A stretch of DNA of 63,893 nt. Origin: Rhodococcus sp. IITR03. GTDB lineage: Bacteria > Actinomycetota > Actinomycetes > Mycobacteriales > Mycobacteriaceae. Where the stretch lies: assembly GCA_001017865.1 (NCBI GenBank), contig LATQ01000001.1:26463-90355 (forward strand). Direction: 5' to 3'. Shown here piece by piece: positions 9,705 through 18,403 of the stretch. The notes beneath the pieces were generated by a model. That model did no database searches. It saw nothing but the letters and a program-made list of their open reading frames with translations, and was not told the origin of the DNA. Numbering within the stretch: position 1 is the stretch's first letter; every line of letters starts with the position of its first letter. A program made the position numbers and the translations under genes.

Positions 9705-9785
9705 GTACGCAACACCGATGGTGGGTTCGCAACACCGCTGGTGACTGACCGCGTTGCGAGCCTTCACCCTGCGTTGCGTACCTCG
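9705..9785. repeat. 81-bp palindromic repeat, right copy
   Basis: Same orientation and length as the copy at 5860-5940. Conserved blocks are GTACGCAACA, GTTCGCAACA, GCGTTGCGAGCCTTC and TTGCGTACCTCG; differences cluster in the unpaired parts and some are compensatory. It fills the gap between two convergent genes, from 3 bp after one stop to 1 bp before the other, so it could double as a bidirectional terminator. Confidence 0.75.
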
Positions 9786-9786
9786 G

Positions 9787-10479
9787 TCAGTTCCCGTTGT
9801 TCGGGCCGTGGACGCGGCGGTGCAGTGCTTCCATCCGCAGGTCCAGATCGCGCGCCGTCTCCGCGGCGAGGCGGAGTTCCTCGCGCAGTTCGTCCGGAAC
9901 CTCGCGGTCGTGCTTGTAGTAGATCTTGTGCTCCAGGCTCGCCCAGAAGTCCATGGCGACGGTGCGGATCTGCAGTTCGACGTAGACGCGCTCGACCCGG
10001 TCGGACATGTACACCGGAATCTGAATGATGACGTGCACGCTGCTGTACCCGTTGGGTTTCGGGCGCGCGATGTAGTCCTCGATCTCGACGACCGTCACGT
10101 CGAGCTGGCTCGTGATCATGTCGATGATCTGGTAGACGTCCGACGTGAAGCTGCACGTGATGCGGATGCCGGCGATGTCGCGGACGGCCTCGCGGATGCC
10201 GCCGAGCGAAGCGGGCGCACCCTTCCGTTCCGCCTTGGCGAGGATGGACTCGGGGCTCTTCAACCGCGACTTCACGTGCTCGATCGGGTTGTACTCGCGG
10301 GCGTAGGTGAACTCCTCGCGCAGGATGTTGATCTTCGTCATCATCTCGTCGATGCCGAACTTGTACACCATGAGTGCGCGTCGCAGATCCTGCGCGAGAT
10401 GCTCCACTGCGACCAGCGGTGCCTGCACGTCGTCCGGTGCCGGTAGCCCCGGTTCGGGTTCGTCCACCGTCGTCTTCAC
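9787..10479 (-). CDS. Small alarmone synthetase (RelQ-like (p)ppGpp synthetase)
   Basis: Intact, 230 residues. The RelA/SpoT synthetase domain fills most of the protein: HVKSRLKSPESILAKAERKG, then VRDIAGIRITCSFTSDVYQI, the substrate loop ARPKPNGYSSVHV, and VELQIRTVAMDFWASLEHKI. No hydrolase, TGS or ACT domain, so it is a short cytoplasmic pyrophosphate transferase making (p)ppGpp or pGpp. The GTG at 10477-10479 follows AGGAGGT; longer upstream starts lack a site. It converges on the five-gene cassette across the right repeat. Confidence 0.88.
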   Translation of the reverse strand: MKTTVDEPEPGLPAPDDVQAPLVAVEHLAQDLRRALMVYKFGIDEMMTKINILREEFTYAREYNPIEHVKSRLKSPESILAKAERKGAPASLGGIREAVRDIAGIRITCSFTSDVYQIIDMITSQLDVTVVEIEDYIARPKPNGYSSVHVIIQIPVYMSDRVERVYVELQIRTVAMDFWASLEHKIYYKHDREVPDELREELRLAAETARDLDLRMEALHRRVHGPNNGN

Positions 10480-10561
10480 TCGATACCTCCTCGATGTTCT
10501 TCGGGATCGAGTCTGCCAGTTCCGGGAGGATCGACGTCCTCCACCTCTGTGACCTGCGGTT

Positions 10562-11196
10562 CTACCGAGGACCGTCCGGCAGGGCGTCCGCACCTACGCC
10601 GCTGATCTCGGTGATCGTCCAACCGTCCCGGTTGTCCATACCGAGCCGGTACGTCGCGGTCGAGACGATACCTCGGGAGCTGCGCGTTCGTGGTGCGAAC
10701 ACTCACGAAACAGTCCACGGTGAGCGTTCCGTTCTCGACGGAATAAAGTGGGGCGAGCACGGGCGCGGTGATGCCGTCGCAGATGGCGCCGGCTTTCTTC
10801 AGCCACGGAGCGAACACGGCAACCGCGCCGATCGGTACGGTCGGGACGGTCGATGTGAACGGAGAAATCGACGGCGCGGCGGACAGCATCGGTGTCACCG
10901 CAGCCGAGTACACGGGCCCGACCGCATCGGCTTGCTCTGCAGCCGAGACTGTTTCAACCTCGTCGTTTGCGGCTACCTCTTCTTCTGGTGATGCTGACCC
11001 TTCGGGCAGCATCGCTTCGATCTCGGCTTGCAGTCGTTCCGAGGTCTCGGTAACGATATGGTCGGCCGAAACCCTCCTGGACGGTGTGTGAAACGGCCGC
11101 GGCCTGCTCGGATTCGACCTGAGGATCGATTCCGAGGACGAGTGCACCTACCGCAGCGCCGAGAGTGACGACCAGCGACAACGGATCCACAGACAT
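10562..11196 (-). CDS. Unknown membrane-anchored protein (frameshifted)
   Basis: About 210 residues. An N-terminal hydrophobic segment (LSLVVTLGAAVGALVLGID) is followed by an acidic stretch (EGSASPEEEVAANDEVETV), a middle segment with FAPWLKKAGAICDGI, and a C-terminal beta-rich part (GTLTVDCFVSVRTTNAQL, then YRLGMDNRDGWTITEISGVG) somewhat like the NTF2-type fold of Mce-associated proteins. Frame changes near 11060 and 10665 separate the pieces. ATG at 11196 follows AAAGGTGAG. I do not recognise the family. Confidence 0.45.
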
Positions 11197-11389
11197 GACG
11201 GCTCACCTTTCGGAACGACAACTTCCTCACGCAGCAGTCACTTGCCGCGGCCGAGGAAAGGTTCCGTTCGCGCAGCTGCGCGCAACGGCAGAAGTGCGGA
11301 ACTACTCAGCTTGTTGCAATGTCTCTTGTTTCACCGCATCGGGCGCGTCACGATCGGACCGACCCGCCACGGGAGATACCCGAGGCGTG

Positions 11390-12009
11390 TCAGGAAACGT
11401 TGGTCGCGACGTCGCCGACGATGCCCGGCAACAGGAGTTTGGTCAGCAGATCACGATTCGTCTCGCCCAGCGGGTCACCGAAGTCCATGCGCCCGACGAG
11501 GATCAGTTCGACCAGGGTGATCCACTTGCAGATCTCGGCGTCCGTGATGCCGTCGCGGATCTCGTCACGCTCGCGCGCCGCCGCGAGCAGCGGCGCCCAC
11601 ATCTCGAACGTGAGTCTCGCCGCCAGCTCCGAACTACCCTCGAGGGCGGAGCCACGATCGACATGTTCCGGGCTGACGATCAATCGGATCGCCGGGTCGC
11701 GTCGGCCCCGGTCCACCAGGTACAACAGACCGTCGACGACCTGATCTGCGAAGGAAGCGCGGTCGGCGACATAGACGTGCGTGTCGTCGAAGAGCCTGCG
11801 TGCCCTGGCCTCGATCAACGAGGTGATCAGGGTGTCGCGATCGCGGAAGTACCGGTATATCGTCGGACGGGAAACCCCCGTTTCCCTGGCGACGTCGTCT
11901 ATCGTGGTCTTGGCCACCCCGAAGCGTTCGACCGTATTGTCGGCGGCTGCGAGAATCTGGCCCGAGCAGTCTCAGCATTGTCACTGAGGACGCTCTGACG
12001 CCGCGCCAT
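11390..12009 (-). CDS. TetR-family regulator, paralogue 1 (frameshifted)
   Basis: About 206 residues. The start MARRQSVLSDNAETARA and the HTH AKTTIDDVARETGVSRPTIY are followed by a C-terminal domain with IRLIVSPEHVDRGSALEG and EMWAPLLAAARERDEI. One frame change near 11955 is an AA-to-A loss (GCC-AAG-ATT-CTC expected). ATG at 12007-12009 follows GGGGAGG. It is a close paralogue of the gene at 12568-13200 and a weaker one of that at 54218. Possible regulator of the catabolic island. Confidence 0.85.
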
Positions 12010-12110
12010 GCATCCTCCCCTGCCGAAGTCTTTACCTGCAATTGACGAATTATAGTCGAGACCTTCCGACCACCCGTCGCACCTGAGCGTGCCGACGGGT
12101 GGGCCAGGAG

Positions 12111-12440
12111 TCACATCGCCGGAATGAACGTGATCGGTAGCCGCATGCATCCGCGAACCTGGTCGGCGTGCAGGACCGGCGGATCGTTCTCGACCAGGGC
12201 GGGCGTAGTCGGAAATTCTGCGGCGGAGTTCTTCCAGCGCCACCGACAGTTCGGTGCGCTCGCGATGCGATCCCGTACAGCGCCTTTCGATGTCCAGTTC
12301 CGTGTTCCGTTGCTGGACGCACGGCGTCGCCCGATGAAAGCTCTTGGGGGACAACTGGGTAACCCTGGTCGTTGCAATCGGTCAATCGAAATGAGGTGCG
12401 GTAACACATTCCGTCCGAAAAGACCTGCATGAGCGCGGAA
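12111..12440 (-). pseudogene. Ferredoxin/P450 relic
   Basis: Two remnants in order. First, the middle of a P450-type ferredoxin (about 12330-12430): MCYRTSFRLTDCNDQGYPVV, matching CYGRSPQVVDCDDSGYPVLL of the intact ferredoxin at 28850. Second, a P450 C-terminus (about 12111-12300) from the haem loop on (RRCTGSHRERTELSVALEEL, then VENDPPVLHADQVRGCMRLP). Most of the P450 is missing and the frames change more than once, so this is genuine decay. The ferredoxin-then-P450 order repeats the intact locus at 29083-27590. It lies between two TetR paralogues. Confidence 0.7.
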
Positions 12441-12567
12441 CTACAGCAGTGCGCACCTGTCCCGGACCGCTCCGTACGCCGGCGACAGAAGGTGAAGATC
12501 AACAACTTCGCCAGCGGCGGAACCGCACACCGGAAGCATCGCCGTATCGGCGCCGACGAGAGAAGAC

Positions 12568-13200
12568 CTACGAACGCGCTCGCCGCGGCGACGGTGCGGC
12601 GTCGACGATGCACGGCAACAGGAAGTTGGTGAGCATGCGGCGGTTGTCGGGGTCGTCCTCGGAGTTGAAGTCCATACGTCCGACGAGGATGAGCTGCACC
12701 AGCGCAATCCACTGGCAGATCTCCTCGTCGGTGAGTCCCTCACGGATCTCGCCGCGCGCCCGGGCCTCCTCCAACAGAGGGGCCCACATCTCGTAGGTCA
12801 GCCGCGCGGCGAGACCGCTGCTGCCCACCAGAGCGGTCGCCATGTCCATGTGTTCGGGACTGACGATGAGCCGAACGATCGGGTCCTGGCGGCCACGATC
12901 GACGAGGAAGATCAAACCGTCCACGATCTGTTCGGCGAAGGTCTCCCGTTGACGCAGGAAGTCCCGAGCCTTGCCGAAGAGGCGGCGGGAACGGGCCTCG
13001 ATCAACGCGATGATCAGAGAATCGCGGTCGCCGAAGTAGCGGTAGACCGTCGGCCGCGAGACGCCCGCTTCCTTCGCGATGTCGTCCATGGTGGTCTTGA
13101 CGACGCCGTACCGCTGGAACATCGCCTCGGCAGCTGCCAGAATCTTGCCGCGTGCCGTTTCGGTGTCGTCGCCGAGGACACTCGACCGTCGTCGCGCCAT
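12568..13200 (-). CDS. TetR-family regulator, paralogue 2
   Basis: Intact, 210 residues. ILAAAEAMFQRYGVVKTTMD and IAKEAGVSRPTVYRYFGDRD form the helix-turn-helix. The C-terminal domain IVRLIVSPEHMDMATALVGS and EICQWIALVQLILVGRMDF closely follows paralogue 1. Start set at 13200 (MARRRSS) by alignment with that paralogue; an in-frame ATG at 13257 would add 19 residues. A dyad about 45 bp upstream may be its own operator. Confidence 0.87.
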   Translation of the reverse strand: MARRRSSVLGDDTETARGKILAAAEAMFQRYGVVKTTMDDIAKEAGVSRPTVYRYFGDRDSLIIALIEARSRRLFGKARDFLRQRETFAEQIVDGLIFLVDRGRQDPIVRLIVSPEHMDMATALVGSSGLAARLTYEMWAPLLEEARARGEIREGLTDEEICQWIALVQLILVGRMDFNSEDDPDNRRMLTNFLLPCIVDAAPSPRRARS

Positions 13201-13240
13201 ACCGCAGCCCTGCCTTCTCGTTGGTCCCGATACGCCCGAT

Positions 13241-13265
13241 GTTACAAGATCCGTCACTTGTCAAC
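13241..13265. promoter_or_regulatory. Candidate operator upstream of TetR paralogue 2
   Basis: GTTACAAG, 8 bp, CTTGTCAAC: the arms match except for one base absent on the left (GTTGACAAG expected). Position and size suit a TetR autoregulatory site. Confidence 0.35.
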
Positions 13266-13298
13266 GCGTGCAAATCCGACGGGGCTGGTCATACGACG

Positions 13299-13341
13299 CT
13301 TGCGGCCCCTTCCCGGATGTCTTCCGAGAAGGGGCCGCAAG
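13299..13341 (-). terminator. Hairpin terminator after enoyl-CoA hydratase
   Basis: Perfect 14-bp arms CTTGCGGCCCCTTC and GAAGGGGCCGCAAG with a 15-base loop, 25 bp downstream of the hydratase stop. It separates the ligase/hydratase unit from the TetR gene. Confidence 0.8.
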
Positions 13342-13365
13342 CGACAGAACACCGGCAGTCGTTAC

Positions 13366-14211
13366 CTAGCTTTCGAACAGGTCCGGCAACCCGTCCGAGA
13401 TCCGGTTCGGGAATTTCGGTTCGCGCTTGGCCAGGAACGCCTCGACGCCTTCACGCACGTCGTCGGATGTCCCACGAACGTGGATGCCGATCGACTCCGC
13501 TCGATGGGCGACCTCCGGACTCGATGCGCCGAGCATCTGCCACATCAACTGCCGGGTCAGGGCAGCCGAGACAGGCGCGGTGCCCGACACCAGCTCACGG
13601 GCGATCGCGATGGCCCGGTCGAGGACCTGCTCGGCGGGCAGCACCTCCCGAACGAGTCCCCGTTCCAGGGCCTCGGCGACCGGCACCATCTTTCCGCCGA
13701 CGGTCCATTCGACGGCCGTGGAGATGCCGACGGCCCGTGGCAGGAACCAGGTCGAGCACGCCTCCGGCACCAGTCCCCGACGGGTGAACACGAATCCGAA
13801 CTTCGCCGTGTCCGCTGCGATACGGATGTCGGCCGGCAACGTCATCGTCACACCGACGCCCGCGGCAGGGCCGTTGATTGCGGCGATCACCGGCTTCAGC
13901 GAACGGTAGATCCGCAGCGTAACCCGTCCACCGAGATCCGGCGGTGCGCCGCCCGTGTCGGGGTCGTCACCGAGAACGAAGGTGTCTCCGCCTGCGGCGA
14001 GATCGGCACCGGCGCAGAAACCACGGCCTGTCCCGGTGACGACCACAGCGCGTATCTCGTCGTCGGCGTCCGTCTCGTCGAACATCGCGATGAGCCGTTC
14101 GCCCATCTCGTCGGTGAATGCGTTGAGCCTGTCGGGGCGGTTCAGGCGCATCACGGCGATCTCGCCGTGACGCTCCAGAACTACCGAATCCTCGGTACCG
14201 TTCTCGGACAA
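13366..14211 (-). CDS. Enoyl-CoA hydratase/isomerase family protein
   Basis: Crotonase-fold enzyme, 281 residues, intact. IAVMRLNRPDRLNAFTDEM, the oxyanion segment VVVTGTGRGFCAGADL, AAINGPAAGVGVTMTLPADI and GFVFTRRGLVPEACSTWFLP are typical; the glutamate in VPEACS sits at the usual catalytic position. TTG start at 14211, supported by GAAAGGGAG at about 7 bp. It lies 34 bp after the acyl-CoA ligase of the same strand and probably acts on its product. Confidence 0.85.
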   Translation of the reverse strand: MSENGTEDSVVLERHGEIAVMRLNRPDRLNAFTDEMGERLIAMFDETDADDEIRAVVVTGTGRGFCAGADLAAGGDTFVLGDDPDTGGAPPDLGGRVTLRIYRSLKPVIAAINGPAAGVGVTMTLPADIRIAADTAKFGFVFTRRGLVPEACSTWFLPRAVGISTAVEWTVGGKMVPVAEALERGLVREVLPAEQVLDRAIAIARELVSGTAPVSAALTRQLMWQMLGASSPEVAHRAESIGIHVRGTSDDVREGVEAFLAKREPKFPNRISDGLPDLFES

Positions 14212-14245
14212 AGCGGCTCCCTTTCCGGTCCTCCGAATCGAATGC

Positions 14246-15761
14246 TCAGCGGACCTTGTCGTATCGGTCGGCGACGTCCTTGTATTCGGATCGGATCGCC
14301 GTCTTCGACAGCTTGCCACTGGGGAGCCGAGGCAGGGGCTCGTCGCGGATCACGACATAGCGCGGGACCTTGTAGTCGGTCATGAGGCGATCGCAGTGTT
14401 CGATGATGGTTGCCTCGTCGACACCGTTTTCGACGGTCACGATCGCTGCGGGGGTTTCGCCGAACCGGTCGTCGGATGCCGCGATCACCGCGACCTCCTG
14501 GACACCGGGGATCTCGCCGATCACACGCTCGATCTCCACCGGCGAGATATTGATGCCACCGGTGATGATCAGGTCCTTGAGTCGGTCGACGAACTTGACG
14601 CGCCCTTCTTCGTCGCGGGTACCGAGGTCACCGCTGTGCAGCCAACCGTCCCGCAAAGCCAGGGAGGTCGATTCCGGGTCGTTCCAGTAGCCGGGGGTCA
14701 CGCCCGGGCCGCGGAGCAGGATCTCGCCTTCCTCACCCGGATCGGCTTCGGTCCCGTCGTCGCGAACGACCTTGATTTCGGTGAAGATCGAGCCCGAACC
14801 GCAGGAATCCGGGTGATCGAACGCCTCGGCGACGAGCGTGGCCGTGGCGACACCGCCGGCTTCGGTCATGCCGTAGATCTGACGCAGCGCCACCCCCTTG
14901 TCCGCCCAGCGCTTCAGCAGTGCCGGGGCGACGGCAGCCCCGCCGACGATGGCGGTACGAAGCGACGACAGATCCGCCTTCTCGAATTCCGGAGACCTGG
15001 AGATCGCATCGAAGATGAGCGGCACACCGAAGATCGCCTGCACCTTGTGCTCGCCGAGAAGCCGTGCAGCGCGGTTCGGCTCGAGTTCCTTCTCGACTAT
15101 CAGGTGCCGCCGAGAACGGTGGTCATGACCAGGCCCCACACGAGTCCCGGTGTGAAGACCAGCGGCAGCACCAGCAACGAGGTCGATCCGGGGCGGAAGC
15201 CTTCCTCGGTGAGGGTGGCTTCGAAGACGATGTTCAGCAATGTCCGGTTCGTGCAGACGACGCCCTTCGACATGCCGGTCGACCCACTGGTGAACAGCAG
15301 GGCGGTGGGCTCATCGGGTTCGAGGTCGATCCTGAAGTCGTCCCGTCCACCTTCGCGGAGCGGAGCGATGTCGGAAAACGCGAGCACCTCGAAGGTCCCC
15401 CCGAGCGCCGGCCGTCCTCGACGAGGGAAGTGAATTCGTCGGGCGCCACGACCATCGACAGACCTGCGTCGTCGGCCACCTTGCGAAGTTCTGCCGGCTT
15501 GTAGCGCGGGTTGAGGGGGACGAGCACCGCACCGGCCTTGAACACCGCGAGGGCGACCACCGGCCATGTCAGCGAGTTCGGGCCGAGCACACCGACTCGC
15601 TCACCCTTTGCGATGCCTCGCTCGACGATCGTGCGCGCGATGCGACCGGACCAGTCCTGAAGCTCGCGATAGGTGAGCGCTTCACCCGCGACGACGATCG
15701 CGGTCTGCTCACCCTTGGTCTTCGCCCACCAGTGCAGGGCCGAGCCGACAGTGGAAGCCAT
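14246..15761 (-). CDS. Acyl-CoA ligase (frameshifted)
   Basis: AMP-forming CoA ligase of about 505 residues. P-loop LLFTSGSTGMSKGVV, then VALRQIYGMTEAGGVATATL, DGWLHSGDLGTRDEEGRVKF, DRLKDLIITGGINISPVEIE, and the C-terminal lysine in LPRLPSGKLSKTAIRSEYKD. Frame changes near 15410 and 15110 each fit one lost base. ATG at 15759-15761 follows AAGGA. It closely resembles the ligase at 45371, so the island carries two related activators. First gene of a two-gene unit ending at the 13.3-kb terminator. Confidence 0.85.
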
Positions 15762-15878
15762 TTTGGTCCTTGCCTTCCTTGATCGAGAGAGATCTCGAAT
15801 CCGTTTTTCCCAAAGAGTTTTCGGCGCGAGAGAATCGGAAGGTCCTCGTATCGCGTGTGGCTCAGGCTATAAGGAAGT

Positions 15879-15910
15879 CGATGAGACGTCAATCAAAATT
15901 TGTAGTTTGC
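15879..15910 (-). promoter_or_regulatory. Promoter box shared with the SDR/P450 unit
   Basis: On the minus strand CTACAAATTTTGATTGACGT then CTCA. It aligns with TTACAAAAAACGATTGACGT then ATCA at 30098-30130: TACAAA, 4 bases, GATTGACGT, 1 base, TCA are the same. TTGACG can serve as a -35. It lies about 130 bp upstream of the acyl-CoA ligase and overlaps the end of the MFS gene. Confidence 0.4.
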
Positions 15911-17325
15911 CAAAATCTGGCACTGAGGGCCACGAGCCCGGCCGCCAGCGTGGTCGCACCGCCGACGGCGAATGCCGCGACATAGGCCTGCGCGGATGCC
16001 AGATCGCTACCCGCAACGGTTACCGTGGCGAGCAGCGAACCCACCAGAGCGCTGGCCAGCGAACTCCCGAAGGTTCTGGCAATCGCGTTGATACCGTTCG
16101 CAACACCGGTGTACTGCATCGGCACATGGTCGACGAGCATCGCGGGCAACGCCCCGTAGGCCGCGCTGACGAAGGTGTTCAACACCGCCACCGCGATGAT
16201 CATCTGCCACGTGTGATCGTGGAAGAACATGACGAACCCGAATCCGCACACGCCGATGCCACACGCCACCGCCAGGACCCGGTCGGCGCGGAACCTCCGC
16301 ACCAGGAATCCGCTCACCACGGCGGCCGTCACGCCGACGACCTGCCCCGGCATCAGATAGAACAGACTCGTTTCGAGAACGGAGGCACCGAACCCGTATC
16401 CCACCACGTGCGGATCGGCTTGAACGAACATCGCAATGGCCAGGAACTGCACGAACATCGCGATGCCGACCAGAAAAGCAGCGAGATGTGCCGGGGCGAC
16501 GGATCGGCCGGTCAGCAGCGCCGGTGCTACCAGAGGAGCCTCGGATCGTTGTTCGTGTCGGTACCAGAGCAACAGCACGATCACACCGAAGAGCGCGCAA
16601 CCGACCGTCGGCAGGGACAACCAACCCCATGCCCCACCCTGCGCAAGTGCCAGAAGAAGGCAGGAAAGACCGAGAGTCAACCCCACCGCTCCCCCGAAAT
16701 CGGTTCCTCCTCCCGATCCCGAACCCGGAGATCGGGGAACGACGAACCACGCGACGACCGTCGCCAGGACGACGAGAACCACGAGCAGCCAGAAGATCTC
16801 GCGATAGTCGTCACCGTCCGTGTACAGCAGGCCCGCAGCGATCATCCCGAGGCCACCACCGACGCTCATCATCCCGGACATGATGCCCAGAGCCGTCGGA
16901 AGACGATGTGATCCGAGAGCACTGCGCAACACGGCCACACCGATCGGAAACAACGCGAACGAGACCCCTTGCAGCGCACGACCGGCGATGAGGACGGGCA
17001 GCGAGTCCCACGCGACGCACAACAGCGAGCCGACGAAAACCACTGCCAGGACCCCCAGGAGCACCGTTCGTGGTCCACGACGGTCTGCGAGTCTGCCCAG
17101 CAAGGGCGTGGACACCGTGGCGGCAAGAAGATTCGCGGTGATGATCCACCCCGCAGGCCCCACGCCGGCATCGAGTTGTTCCACGATGACCGGCATCAAC
17201 GGCACCACTGCGGTCTGCATGATCGCCGTGATCATCACGACGAGACACATCGAGGGGATCAGCACCGCGGGCGATGCGGATCGCTGCCGCGTGGGGCTCG
17301 CCGTCGCGGTGTGCTCGGTGACCAT
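15889..17325 (-). CDS. MFS transporter, DHA2-like (14 TM)
   Basis: Intact integral membrane protein of 478 residues with about 14 hydrophobic segments. It carries the MFS loop 2-3 motif GRLADRRGPRTVLLG and the first-segment opening IPSMCLVVMITAIMQTAVVP. DHA2 proteins are proton-driven drug or metabolite exporters, but in catabolic loci they may move substrate or intermediates. It begins 6 bp after the stop of the reductase at 17332, so both should share the promoter at 18327-18351. Confidence 0.85.
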   Translation of the reverse strand: MVTEHTATASPTRQRSASPAVLIPSMCLVVMITAIMQTAVVPLMPVIVEQLDAGVGPAGWIITANLLAATVSTPLLGRLADRRGPRTVLLGVLAVVFVGSLLCVAWDSLPVLIAGRALQGVSFALFPIGVAVLRSALGSHRLPTALGIMSGMMSVGGGLGMIAAGLLYTDGDDYREIFWLLVVLVVLATVVAWFVVPRSPGSGSGGGTDFGGAVGLTLGLSCLLLALAQGGAWGWLSLPTVGCALFGVIVLLLWYRHEQRSEAPLVAPALLTGRSVAPAHLAAFLVGIAMFVQFLAIAMFVQADPHVVGYGFGASVLETSLFYLMPGQVVGVTAAVVSGFLVRRFRADRVLAVACGIGVCGFGFVMFFHDHTWQMIIAVAVLNTFVSAAYGALPAMLVDHVPMQYTGVANGINAIARTFGSSLASALVGSLLATVTVAGSDLASAQAYVAAFAVGGATTLAAGLVALSARFWQTTNFD

Positions 17326-17331
17326 CGTTCG

Positions 17332-18293
17332 CTACAGGTCCAGCGTGAGTCTGCTCGTGCAGCTGCGAGACACGCAGATCATCATGCAGTCGTTCACGGC
17401 TTGCTCGTCCTCCGTGAGGACCGAGTCGCGGTGATCGGGAACCCCCTCCACGACCGCGACCTCACACGTGCCGCACGTTCCCTCACGGCATGAGAACGGT
17501 GTGTCCACACCGGACCGCAGAACCGCATCCAGCAGAGTCTCGTCGGCCCCGACCGTGATCGTCGAACCGGACCTGTGAAGTTCGACCTCGAAGGTGTCGT
17601 CGAGGGCATCGACGGGAATCGCCTTCGCTGCGAATCTTTCGACGTGCAGGACCAGCCTTCGCGCTCGCGGCACAGGGCTTCGATCGCCTGCAACAGCGGC
17701 TCGGGGCCGCAGCAGTACACATGGGTTCCGTCGGGCATCGAGTCGAGAGCGGAAGCAAGATCGAGTAGACCGTACTCGTCCTGGGGGCGAAGGTCGATCC
17801 TGTCCTCGTACCGATCGGAGAGTTCGGCGGCGAACGCCATGCTCGCTCGGGAGCGGCCGCCGTAGAGCAGGCGCCATTGCGCGCCTGCGTCGTGCGCAGC
17901 ACGCATCATCGGCAGCAGCGGCGTGATTCCGATCCCGCCCGCGACGAAAAGATAGGAGTCTGCGGCCTCGAACGTGAAGTTGTTCCGAGGTCCCGCGATA
18001 CTCACGAGGTCGCCGACCTGCAGGGTGTCGTGTACCCACCGTGAACCGCCGCGGCCGTCCTCCTCCCGGAGGACCGCGATGGTCAGACAGGTGTCGTCTG
18101 CCGGGTCACCGCACAGCGAGTACTGCCGCACGGTCGACTCGTCGATGATGATGTCGATGTGCGATCCGGCCTCCCAGGCGGGGATCCTGCCTCCGTCCGG
18201 ATCGGCGAGGCGCACCGCGACGACCCCGTCGGCGAGCACGTCTTTGCCGATCACCAGCATCTTGCTCTGCTCCACATCGGTGTCAGCGGTCAT
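17332..18293 (-). CDS. Oxygenase reductase: FNR domain plus [2Fe-2S] (frameshifted)
   Basis: About 320 residues, phthalate-dioxygenase-reductase/VanB type. Flavin-binding SHIDIIIDESTVRQYSLCGD, the NAD motif FVAGGIGITPLLPMMRAAHD and YCCGPEPLL precede a C-terminal plant-type ferredoxin with CREGTCGTC and a distant C (NDCMM). It transfers electrons from NAD(P)H to a terminal oxygenase, plausibly the Rieske protein at 23838. One frame change lies near 17660. ATG at 18291-18293; a TTG 27 bp upstream is less likely. Confidence 0.85.
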
Positions 18294-18326
18294 CGGTGTT
18301 CTCGCTTCCCTGGACTTCAACTACGA

Positions 18327-18351
18327 TCTAATCTTATGTAATTAGTTTTAG
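18327..18351. promoter_or_regulatory. Island dyad site A (divergent reductase/SDR promoter)
   Basis: Reading the minus strand: CTAAAACTA, 7 bp, AAGATTAGA; 13 of 18 arm positions match the best site (23781). TAAGAT can serve as a -10 for the reductase with TTGCGC 18 bp upstream. The site lies between divergent transcription starts. Confidence 0.5.
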
Positions 18352-18403
18352 GGCGCGCAAGGCGTACCCGCGAATCCACCCCCGAAAGGCACAGGAGAAC
18401 TCG

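Noticed and set aside
5860..9785. Repeats as CRISPR or as IS inverted ends
   Set aside because: Only two copies 3.8 kb apart, same orientation, no spacers and no transposase or integrase between them.
10562..11196. Assigning the protein to the Mce-associated family
   Set aside because: Only topology and a vague beta-rich end agree; no mce genes are nearby.
12007..12060. TTGACGAATTATAG near TetR paralogue 1 as a copy of the second promoter class
   Set aside because: The TTGACG is on the wrong strand for the TetR gene and the remaining positions do not align.
12850..14385. 511-residue plus-strand frame
   Set aside because: It crosses the coding strands of TetR paralogue 2 and the crotonase, and a perfect terminator; no motif seen.
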